From Gonatopus flavifemur (Eukaryota > Arthropoda > Insecta > Hymenoptera > Dryinidae): DNA of 64,000 nt. This document shows, piece after piece, positions 12,559 through 21,500 of this stretch. The stretch is taken from contig JAFFJZ010000003.1 in assembly GCA_018340375.1 (NCBI GenBank), forward strand, positions 27,838,001 to 27,902,000. Reading direction: 5' to 3'. How positions within the stretch are numbered: the stretch's first letter is position 1; the number at the start of each line of letters is the position of its first letter. Both the position numbers and the translations under genes were made by a program. The notes beneath the pieces were generated by a model. The model was given only the letters and a program-made list of their open reading frames with translations, did not search any database and had not been told where the DNA came from.

Positions 12559-13106
12559 TTAAGACAATTGAAACTGCATTTGATCTGCGGATGAATAACT
12601 GTAGATGACAGGTGCGTCAGACGTAGTGGCATTTGATCCAGTTGCAGCAATTGCGAACAGTTGATCTTCGTATATAGTGTTGGTTGGTTCAGCTTTACCA
12701 TTGCCAGCCACTACGTTAGTGGTGCCAGGAGGATTATCTCCTTTGGTAGCCTCCCTATACTTTTGCAAGTACACCTTCAGGGGCTCCACATAATTGTCAA
12801 AGCCTAATGTGGTCATGGCAAAAAGTATATCTTCGCCGTTGATGGTTTTGCGCTTTTCCATATGACATCGGTCACTGGCCTCGGATGTTATAAATGAAAT
12901 AAACTCGGAAACACATTCTTGAACACACTCACGAGCATCCTTGGCTATTTTTCCAGCTTCCGGTATAGCTCTCTTCATAATTTTTGCTACATTTGCTATA
13001 GGAAGAAAACGATCCTGTTCCCTCAGAGGTCCAGCACTGCCGCTACCACCACCTTGCAATGGATCACCTCCGCCGTGATTGGAATCGTCGGTGTTTTCAG
13101 GATCAT
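12559..13106 (-). CDS. Nf-YB: Nf-YB exon 2 (histone fold and C-terminus)
   Basis: The acceptor on the minus strand is CACCTGCAG followed by ATGATCC; the stop TAA lies at 12559-12561. The first two bases complete the split Asp codon. The open frame continues a few codons into the intron (an apparent N-terminus reading MYENVF), which is a frame artefact and not the start. Confidence 0.93.
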
Positions 13107-13798
13107 CTGCAGGTGAGATGATGAAAACATTTTCATACAAACTATAAACAATAATTATCTACCTATTCCTAGAATAACCATATGTTTGTTCAAATTATAA
13201 TTCAATCTTGATTAATAACCAAAAACGAAAGAAGCATTATCATAGTATTCTATTTTCTTTTCCTTTTGAATATACTGACCTACAAGTTCCATTTTGGAGA
13301 ATGTTGAAGAATCCTTCAATTAAGCTGATGAATATAGATACATTACTCTTCTGAATGATTTAGATGTGGCTATTCTTATTGTTTACCAATATTGAGGGTA
13401 TCAACATCCAATATAAATTCTTGTATAAAGAAATCAACAAATGGCTCAGATATATATAAGATTTTGTTTTACATTATACGAAAACACTAAACCCGATATC
13501 GTTAATTTTTCATATGATATAAGGAAATTATGAATTTATGAACCACGAGAAATGACATTTCGTCGATTACGAAAGTAGGATTGAGTATGAGACGAGTTGA
13601 GTGGGGGTATCTTCAACGTCATTAGATTGACGAAGGTCTATTTATTTGAGCGCGAACTTTGTCTCAAAATGAGTTTAACCTACCTTCTAAATCGTCTGAT
13701 TGAACACCTATGTAAGATGTATTAACTCCATTACCACTAAGAAACGAAGTATGACCCAAAGGACCTCCATCATCTCCACTTTCACCGCTATTTTCCAT
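12559..13798 (-). CDS. Nf-YB: Nuclear transcription factor Y subunit beta (NF-YB)
   Basis: The minus-strand join of 13684-13798 and 12559-13106 encodes 220 residues. Residues 68-158 are the histone-fold domain: it opens [17 protein letters not shown], continues through the [20 protein letters not shown] helix and the [15 protein letters not shown] segment, and ends at YLQKYREA. Members of this family pair with NF-YC and NF-YA in the nucleus and bind CCAAT boxes. The fold is essentially invariant from insects to vertebrates. The N-terminus is Gly/Asp-rich with an NTSYIG motif comparable to the vertebrate ADYIG. The intron is phase 1 and splits D39. The C-terminal tail (159-220) is Ala/Gly/Thr-rich and ends in a short Gln-containing stretch. 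The gene converges on the two-TM gene and its 5' side abuts a repeat block. Confidence 0.95.
13107..13683 (-). other. Nf-YB intron
   Basis: A 577-base AT-rich phase 1 intron with donor GTAGGT and acceptor CTGCAG (minus strand). Nothing else is seen in it. Confidence 0.85.
13684..13798 (-). CDS. Nf-YB: Nf-YB exon 1 (N-terminal 38 residues)
   Basis: ATG at 13798-13796 (minus strand) has the context CAACAAATGG. It encodes an acidic Gly/Ser-rich leader and ends one base into the Asp39 codon. The frame stays open for about 33 further codons upstream, to a TAA near 13880, without another ATG. This start is therefore the first available one, unless an upstream exon is spliced in. Confidence 0.85.
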
Positions 13799-14009
13799 TT
13801 GTTGTTCAATTAACAAGTTTTTCAATGGAACGATTTGTACACAAGTATTTGTTTCCAGTTCATCAAATGTTTTTACAATGGCTTAAGTTAAGCGTGGATC
13901 GTTGTGGTTATAGATTGTGGGCATTGGTAGAGATCCATGAACGATAGTATGCCAGAAGCCCGATCAACATTGCCAGTATTCCCTAGAAAAATCTTCAGAT
14001 TTTTCGTTC

Positions 14010-14214
14010 ATTGGTCATTTCTTTCGAAATTGAAAATGTGACTGGCCGATTATGGCAGACCTCCGTTGTCCCGAAGGTCCGTTAGCCCGAATTTTTCTGA
14101 TCAGTTGGAAACTAGTATTTTCCAGTAATTTCCCTAAAAACTACTAGTTTTCAATCAATAAGCAAGTTTCGGGACAACAGAGGTCTACCGCCGATTATAT
14201 AAGAAATGACCAAT
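14010..14214. repeat. Palindromic element with ATTGGTCATTTCTT ends
   Basis: Outer arms are 14010-14023 and 14201-14214 (perfect 14 bp). Inner arms at about 14046-14074 and 14167-14196 share GACCTC(C/T)GTTGTCCCGA. The 205-bp unit is a foldback MITE. The inner arm includes two CCCGA motifs. Confidence 0.7.
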
Positions 14215-14643
14215 TATCAGATGCTAAAGATTTTACCTGGCACTTTTGAGCCTGACTGCATGCTTGTCATTTGCTGAGGTCTGGGCATTTCTGGTGGAAT
14301 CACTAGGAATCCCTAGCGATAAACCAATAGTAGCGAAGTTGGACGGTAGACCTGTTCTTGCAGCATATACTACCCGGAGTGGGGGGCCAAGGTATAACTT
14401 CGTTATAAATTTAGTTCAATTTGGAATTTTTTCAGTGTGTTCACGCATAGCCCGTCGAATGGAAATTATTATTGCATGATCAATAGGTTCGTTCGTTTTA
14501 CGTGCTCGGAATTACTCCAACTTATATCAAACCAATCATCTCGTTGCTTAGACTGGAAGTAGCGAACCCAAAATACTTGGAGCGAGTTGGGGTAACTAGG
14601 GACATCCATAAACGAACTTGGCTAATGATCCAATAAAAATCAA

Positions 14644-14780
14644 GGTAGTACGCGAGAAGCTCGACTGCTTGTGATTGACTGAAAACTAAGGATTTCTGGT
14701 GGAATTACTGAATATTATCAGCAAGCCGCCAATGACAGCGGAGTCGGACTTATTACCGGTCGGGCTTCTTGCATACTACC
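14644..14780. repeat. Short element with GGTAGTAYGC termini
   Basis: It starts GGTAGTACGCGAGAAGCTCG and ends with the reverse complement of GGTAGTATGCAAGAAGCCCG. The termini match those of the larger element at 15659-16213. An internal stretch TTTCTGGTGGAAT also occurs at about 14288. Confidence 0.7.
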
Positions 14781-14806
14781 AGTGAGCCCGTTGAGCTCAA
14801 TATATA

Positions 14807-15553
14807 ATGGAGCTTTCCGGAGTGTTTGACCCGGGGCGTCTAGGCCGTGAACTACGGATTCCTATTGGTTCATTCCACGCCCCTGAGGCCCCGTGTCCAC
14901 GATGTAAGAAGAATATGTGTGTTATCTTTTGTATGTGTTGTGAGATTTTTCTGTCCTAGTTCTTGATTTTGCCACTACGAAATTCGAGTGACTAAGGCCA
15001 AAAAAAAGCGGTAAATTCAAATTAGATGTTGGAAATACTAATCCAAATTGACAAAGAAAGAAATCAAAATCGTATTATAAGACATAACATTTACAGAGGG
15101 AAGTTATTTTTCATTAAAACTTGATTTTATTTTAAAAAATCGAAATTTATTAGGCCTTCACGACACTTTCGCCAACTGGTGGCGAAACTGGAACTAGGAC
15201 AAAGCCTGCATCAAAAAATGTTCACACCGACAGGGAAGATGACACACCTATTCTTCTTAAATCGTGCCCGGGCATTGAATTGTATAATATACTGGAATGA
15301 GCACCATTCCAAAATTTTTCGTCAAAGAGAGACAGTCGAGTACACTGTGCGAGAAAAAGAAGCAGATATCCTTTACACTCATTTTCCCTTTCTAATATGC
15401 ATGTATTGAAAAGAAACAACGCTATTTCATCTTGCATTTCACACTGACGAAAGATCTCTTCTTCCATCCTATAGGAAATTTCGGCAGTGCTCTTTCCTGT
15501 ATGTTATATAGTTCAATGTGCCCGGGTCACACACTTCGGAAAGCTCCAATACT
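14807..15553. repeat. Inverted-repeat pair around GAGCTTTCC...GACCCGGG, with an inner pair
   Basis: TGGAGCTTTCCGGAGTGT (from about 14808) is mirrored at about 15520-15550. A second inner pair, at about 15264-15303 and 15486-15526, shares CCCGGGCA and ATTGAA followed by a TATA-like run and GAGCAC. The loop holds ordinary AT-rich sequence with no gene. Confidence 0.6.
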
Positions 15554-15658
15554 GCAGTGAGCGTGTCAATGGAATCGCGCAACATGAGAGAGGGGATATT
15601 GAAGGAAGATAGCGCTTTCTACTGAACAAACATAGAAGCACACTCAATCGATTCTTGG

Positions 15659-16213
15659 GGTAGTATGTGATAAGCCCGACTGGCACTTAAGCCCGACCGG
15701 ATTATAACCCGAATGACAGTTGACCCGACGGTAGGGGTCAATAGGCCCAAAAGGAAATAGTCCCAAAAGGCAATTGTCCATAATGAAATAGTCCCAAAAG
15801 GCAATTGTCCATAATGAAATAGTCCCGAATGAAATTAGCCCCGAAAACAAATTGGTAACTATCATGGTGGCTGGAGCACGGCTTGGAACACGTGGGGTTT
15901 TTCGGACTATTTCTTTTCGGGTCTATTGACCCCTACCTGACCCGACTAGTTATAAAAATATAATCAAATAAAATGGAAAATTAATCGAAATCAAAGCGTA
16001 ATCAACCTTTAATTTATACATATTTACAGTAAAAGGTTGAATAAGCTTTGATTTCGATGAATTTTCCATTTTATTTGATTATATTTTTATAACTAGTCGG
16101 GTCAACTGTCATTCGGGTTTAAAGTCGTTCGGGTTATAATCCGGTTGGGCTAACGCCAGTCGGGCTTAAGTGCCATTCGGGCTTATTACCAGTCGGGCTT
16201 CTCGCATACTACC
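15659..16213. repeat. Foldback element with GGTAGTATGYGA termini and phased CCCGA array
   Basis: The left end GGTAGTATGTGATAAGCCCG is mirrored by the right end CGGGCTTCTCGCATACTACC. A second internal palindrome (about 15937-16098) shares ACTAGTTATAAAAATATAAT with its mirror. Between ends and centre both arms consist of degenerate 15-17-bp units, each with a CCCGA (or CCCAA) core; on the right arm they read as TCGGG. The element is 555 bp and has no coding capacity. Confidence 0.75.
15754..15815. repeat. 31-bp tandem repeat, two copies
   Basis: Two consecutive copies start with GAAATAGTCCCAAAAGGCAA at 15754 and 15785, and a partial third begins at 15816. Each 31-bp unit is itself a 16+15 pair of the phased CCCGA-type units, so it records a local duplication within that array. 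Confidence 0.9.
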
Positions 16214-16478
16214 GCAAAGATGCTTGCTGAACGCGTCCATGCGCACTGTCATCTTTTTTCTGGTTCGGATAGACAAAGACACAAGCACACTCAATCGCAC
16301 CTCTCCCTTTGTCCACGCGTTTACATTGACGCGCACACTCTAGTCTGTATAGAGAGCTCAACGGGTGAGCGTTGGTTTGCTCTCGATTGCAAGGATGCAA
16401 ACATTGCTCCCTGGGGCCAAGGGCTTCTGCAATCGGAAGGATCTATAGTCTAATGTACGATTGGAAGTATCACACTAA

Positions 16479-16639
16479 GGCTGGCCTCCCATGGACCGGA
16501 ATTCGTTCCAGCGGAATGACTTTAAACCAATCGCTTTCACAATTTCTTTTAGAGCGTTCTATCAGAAATCTATAAAGAATTGTGCATTGGTTCAATTTTC
16601 ATTCCGCCGGAACGAATTCCGGTCCATGGGAGGCCAGCC
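16479..16639. mobile_element. Palindromic MITE with TAA target duplication
   Basis: Terminal arms of about 40 bp begin GGCTGGCCTCCCATGGACCG; the right arm is the almost exact reverse complement. TAA flanks both ends (16476-16478 and 16640-16642). A 3-bp TWA target duplication and G-rich start are typical of PIF/Harbinger elements; that assignment is inference from the duplication alone, because no transposase is present. The high arm identity suggests a fairly young copy. Confidence 0.75.
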
Positions 16640-16710
16640 TAATAAGAAGAGAGAACTAATGGACTTAGAAGTTCGAAGTGTCATAATCCCGGAAAAAAGA
16701 TTATAAAATT

Positions 16711-16773
16711 TAATATAAATCGAGTATTCAATCAATTTTATCATGAAAGTGATCAAACACTCGATTTATATTA
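16711..16773. repeat. Hairpin TAATATAAATCGAGT / ACTCGATTTATATTA
   Basis: Perfect 15-bp arms enclose 33 bases. The hairpin directly abuts the CCCAGATAGC terminus at 16774. Confidence 0.85.
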
Positions 16774-16984
16774 CCCAGATAGCCCACAATAATCCCAAAT
16801 GAATTCTAGAAAAGGAACTCTCGAAAAATTCTTTTAGAATACACAGTGTTCCAAAAAAGTTTCGAGAGAATTCGATCCGAGAGACATTTGCGAGTTCCGT
16901 TGAAATTCTATGAGACTTCTTTGAGCATTTTAACGGACCTCTCAAGTGTCTGACGAATCGAATTTTTTTGAAAACTCTTCAAGG

Positions 16985-17181
16985 TGATACCAGCGCCAGG
17001 ACATTAGCCAAATTTATTCTGACATTTTATTCGAAAATGAAGCAATAAAATCAAAATATCGCTTTATACCGACCTTCTTGAATTGATAAAGTTGGTCTGT
17101 ATAGAGCCATATTTTGATTGTTTGCTTCATTTTGGGATAAAATGTCAGAATAAATTTGGCTAATGTCCCGGCGCTGGTATC
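16985..17181. mobile_element. Palindromic MITE with GATACCAGCGCC termini
   Basis: Arms of about 85 bp share GATACCAGCGCC, GACATTAGCCAAATTTATTC, TGACATTTTAT and AATGAAGCAA. The hairpin is nearly full length, about 197 bp, with a short loop. No target duplication is obvious. Confidence 0.8.
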
Positions 17182-17209
17182 CCCTTAAGAAGGTCAACCA
17201 TAATCAACC

Positions 17210-17365
17210 CGAAGTTTAGTAAACCGTAAATCAGTAATCTCGAACGGGAGTAATCCCGAAAAATAATGATTTGTTACCAGCCGCATGGGAATGTAATAAA
17301 ATATGATGAAACTTTTTTCGGGATTAGTGATTCCGGGTCTACTGCACTTCGGGTTCATTATAGCT
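17210..17365. repeat. Second stretch of phased CCCGA/TCGGG units
   Basis: Units such as AACCCGAAGTTTAGTA, ATCTCGAACGGGAGTA and ATCCCGAAAAATAATG follow at 15-16-bp spacing. After a short loop, reverse-oriented units appear (CGGGATTAGTGAT, TCCGGGTCTACTGCACT, TCGGGTTCATTATAGC). The arrangement mirrors the array inside 15659-16213. Confidence 0.6.
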
Positions 17366-17961
17366 AAGTTCGTTTAGTGGCATCCCAAGTTACCCCAACT
17401 TGCTCCAAGTATTTCGGATTCGCTATTTCCAGTTATAGAAACGAATCGATTGGTTTGATACAAGTTGGAACAACTCAGGACACGTAGAATGAACAAACCT
17501 TATGGTTTACCTTCAGTGTTGCCACCCAAATAGTACGAGAGCTCTGAAGGAGTTCACAAAGGATATGATGTATTTTCGTAGAATTGTTTTAGAACTCTTG
17601 AGGTATCATCGAGCAGCCTCCTACTTGTTTCCCTTGGATCAACATATCACACACAACTGTTGAATGGAACGTCCAATGATGGAGGTTGGTGAAGTAGGAG
17701 TCAGGTAACGTTGTTTACTTCCAAAGAACTCTTTGTATTCTAAAGAAGTTTTTGAAATGTGCGTTTTTTAGAATTCATTTGGGATTCTCGTGTGCTATCT
17801 GGGAATTCATAAAAAGTTTGAAGTCACGAATGAAATTCACTCACGATATCCCATACGCATGTAATCGATTGAAACATTTGCGTATCTATTTTGCGTTTAC
17901 GTTGAGGTTTACGGAGATGATGTAGTAGAAGGGCTTTGGCTTTCATCAAGAAAAGTGCGAG

Positions 17962-18281
17962 GTTGCTAGGCAACGGCAACACTGTGCGCGTCACCAGGCC
18001 GGTCTAACCGACAAAGTTGCAAGGCGTCTCGTCTCGAGCATAAGCATACAGTCCTACCGAAGAACAGAACAAAAGCTTGCACAGAACGGCGTTGACTGTC
18101 GGCTAACGTAGACGTACAGTAGTAGTATCACGTGAAACTTCATCGCTACACAAGCTTTTTGTTTCATTCCGCATTTGTAATACTCTTGCGCGTTTTTATT
18201 TTCAATCAAATCTCAATCTCACTTCATTTATCTTGAATAGAGAATTTTGAAAAGAATAAATCGCATAGAATTTTAATCAAA
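17962..18281 (+). promoter_or_regulatory. Probable VAT-1 promoter and 5' UTR
   Basis: An RFX X-box (GTTGCTAGGCAAC, 17962-17974) with an extra GGCAAC half-site (17975-17980) is followed by a TCACGTGA palindrome (18128-18135) and then the start codon at 18282. The segment is GC-richer than its surroundings. No TATA box is evident and the exact start site cannot be placed. In-frame TGA at 18234 closes the frame upstream of the ATG. Confidence 0.55.
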
Positions 18282-18577
18282 ATGGCAGAGGATAAGACGG
18301 AAACAAGCCCCGGTGTCGAGGGTGAAAAACCACCACAGGAAGCGGCACCGCCTGCCAAGCAAGAAAAGGATGATCCCAAGGAGGACGACAAGAAAGTTGA
18401 AGAGAATGGCGACGGTGAAAAACCTAAGGAGAATGGCGAAGAGAAATCGACGCCGGAGCCGAAGGATATGCGGGCCATCGTTCTCAACTGTTTTGGCGGA
18501 CTTAAAAGTGTCAAGGCTCTTAGGAAGCCCGAGCCCACCCCTGGCGAGGGCGAGGTTTTAATACGAGTCAAAGCCTG
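18282..18577 (+). CDS. VAT1: VAT-1 exon 1 (charged tail and start of GroES-like fold)
   Basis: ATG in context AATCAAAATGG, with an upstream in-frame stop. The exon encodes 98 residues plus two bases of the C99 codon and ends before donor GTGAGT. Read without splicing, the 99th codon is Trp; splicing makes the conserved Cys of VKACGLNF. Confidence 0.93.
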
Positions 18578-21500
18578 GTGAGTGCGTCTCTTTATCTTGT
18601 TTTTTTGTTTTTCGGTTTGTTTATTTTTTTTTTCTTCATTCTCAACACACGTCAACTTCCAAATTCTCGAGATTATATTTTTTTATCGTCCGAGATGACA
18701 TTGAATGATAATCCAAAGATTTTAAGTTGAATATATAACAATACGTTAATATCATGAATTTTGAATAGATATAGCATCTTTTGTGCATAAAATTGAATTT
18801 GTGTGTGTTGAATGTGTGTTACTATTGACATTTTATTTCCCTTTCTTTCATTATTACGGTGGAAATTGTGAATATTGGATTATTTTCAAATTTGAGTCGT
18901 AATTATGGTTGTTTTTATACCTTGCATCATCAATGTTAAACCTGTATTTTTATTTTCTGGTTCTCCTTTCGTACAATTATTATCAAAACAGTATCATTTC
19001 CTTTCTGTATTTCATTAAAACTGATATGTTACTCGAAGATTCTGAGCATGGTGGTTCTGGAGAAAATTAATGATTAATTTCCCAAATTGTACATACACTA
19101 TCCCGGGATAATGTCAATTCTTATTAGGAACTTGTTTTTTCATATCCTGTTGTGCGTTTGACCATGAATATTCACGAAATAATTACAATTTATCAAATTT
19201 TCTCGAAACATCGCAAGTCCATTGAAAGGTATTTTTCACACGAGTGACCAGAACAATATAATGATTCACTAAGGGAGGGGTAGAAGAGAAAACGCCCTAG
19301 GCTTCACAGAGATTCCATACAAATCATCTGATGTGAATAATTCTTCTTTGTTTTGTATTCAACGCATGAACATTTTACAAGATTTCAAGAAAAAAATTAT
19401 GTAGATTATTTGATTATACATATATTTCACATGATGATATTGTCCATCAAAAGTTCGATTGTAAATAATCGATCTGACATTCGAATATTGATCTTTCCTT
19501 TTGTTTTCTTCATTCAATAATATGATAAATCATATTTTTAAGGTGTGAATCTTGCGTTCATTTCTATAATCGTGAATTTTTTTCCAATAAATACTTAATT
19601 ATATATGTTGTTTTTTTTCTTTCTTTCCAAGCTAAGTATTCTTGTTTGTTCATAATTTGTTTGCTTTTTGTATACATTTGTCTTATCTGGATCGTTTTTA
19701 TGAACCAAATAGATCACAAAGTGTGAGTATTCGTTAAAACCCTTTCGACATTTATTACATCGATAGATATCGATATACCGCAATAATTATTATCTTCAGA
19801 AAAAATCACGGGATTGATAGTTTGACGGTACCTGATATTTCCTATAAATCTTGATTAATTTTTGAATGGACAAATCGAAATTTTTATTCCAACAGTTGGG
19901 CAGAAAAAGCGATCAATAATTGTAGCACCACCGTCTTCTCTCAATATATGATTTTAGAAAAAGACAACAGAATTCGATATAAGCAAAAACAACCGGGCCA
20001 CCCATTTGTATCCTCTCAATGGATCACTACAGAAAGGTGTTTATATGTCTACAGTTTATTTTGGAATGGTACAACGCAAAAGAAACTGCGTCAACCATAT
20101 CGATACAAAAAGCAATTGGATCATTTGAATGATCAGACCGTCTGCCGCTCAATGGAAATTTCCAACTGAAACAAAATTGAGATATTTCAAACTTGACAAA
20201 TGTCTTAAAAACATAATTTTTGTGATATTCATAGAATATCTTACATTTCGAATCGACTTTTTTTAATGAAATAAAATAATTCCCGATGCTACTTCCGTAC
20301 TAATATCGGAAAAAAATGATAAATTCATTGATAGAGTATTATTAACTTCTATTACCATTTATTCAGAAACTTTTTCCGTTAGAATCGATTGAAAATGCTG
20401 ATCAACTTGTTCCTCTTTCAAAAGATATGAATCCTCTGATGTGTTCGTATCGTCTAAATGATTACAAGTATTGTAAAATCAATTCTCGCCCATTTATTCT
20501 TCCCATCAAATGTTTATACAATTGGTATAATAATCTTCACAAGAACACGATTCAACGGCTCGAAGTGAGTGGATTGAATTCTCTTTTCCCAGTATCTGCA
20601 AAAATAACTGAATATCAAATTGTTTATGCATCTTATTTAGATCAAAAGAGGGTGGGGGGGGGGGTAAATTTTATTCTTTCATTAGTGAGTAACATTAGAG
20701 TTTTTCCTGACTCCAAGTGGAAATTTATCCTCTGAGCCTAGTTAACTAGTGACTTTGATCTTGTTTGAACTTCGACAAGGGTTCGTTACCGCTAAACCCC
20801 ATTCAAAAGAAATTATTTGCATCATAATTTGATGGAAATTTTCTCATTAAAACATAGGAAAAATGCCTTGACTCGAATATAGAAGAACTGAAGAAGAGAC
20901 ACATTTTGAATTATACTTGGTTATAAAATTTGATATCACGTGTTACAAGAATAATTGACAATTGAAAATTTCAAACTTTCGTACAATGAACGAAGCAACA
21001 CGAAAATTATGCTCGCTTTGGTTATGATAATTTAGATCAAAAGACAAAATCGCGTGGGTTTAGTTATGGCAACTGTATCCGATTATTAAAATCAGATTTC
21101 TCTCTCAGCGTACACATTTTTCGCATAAAGAAACTGCGTGGTTGCAATAATTAATTCGTTGATCAAATGCCGGGACTAATTTTATTAATTAGCCAATCAG
21201 TACGCTGGACCGTATTCAACCAACGGGGGTGAGTCATTGCAACTAAGAGTTTTTTCTTAGTGCAATTCTTCAAAAACCGATGACACAATTTTGTAAACTC
21301 TCGGTAAGTTCCCATAGTCTTCTTATCAGTAAAAAGAAAGAGGACAATGCTATAGTCTGGTGGGTCATTACCTGCGGAAACATTGATAAATTGATTTAAT
21401 TACGAGATGCGAATGACAGAATTACAAATACTTTTTTTTTATAAACAAAGAATGAATGGAAGGAGAAGGATCAGATTCATTGAACCGGAAGAAAATTGAG

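Larger units (their letters stand above)
14483..17503. repeat. 3-kb inverted-repeat pair (arms of about 148 bp)
   Basis: The left arm at 14483-14630 and the right arm at 17356-17503 are reverse complements at roughly 80% by eye. Shared blocks include TATCAAACCAATC, AATACTTGGAGC and AGTTGGGGTAACT. They may be the terminal arms of one large foldback element, or two inverted copies of one repeat. Confidence 0.7.
13943..17803. mobile_element. Block of nested and interleaved palindromic DNA elements
   Basis: At least eight inverted-repeat pairs occur in 3.9 kb between Nf-YB and VAT-1; they are listed separately below. No transposase-like frame survives, so these are non-autonomous or decayed elements. 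The flanking gene DNA is free of this vocabulary. An isolated terminus resembling GATAGTATGCCAGAAGCCCG lies at about 13943. The arms differ by 5-20%, which indicates insertions of different ages. Confidence 0.8.
16774..17803. repeat. Inverted pair with CCCAGATAGC termini, 1.03 kb
   Basis: The left arm (16774-16815) begins CCCAGATAGCCCAC and contains AATCCCAAATGAATTCTA. The right arm (about 17766-17803) is its reverse complement at about 90%. The right arm of the 14483-17503 pair lies inside this element while its left arm lies outside, so the two structures cross. Confidence 0.7.

Noticed and set aside
14394..14406. loxP-like string ATAACTTCGTTAT
   Set aside because: It is a short chance palindrome inside the repeat block. 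Spacing and arm sequence do not match a recombinase site and no second site or recombinase is present.
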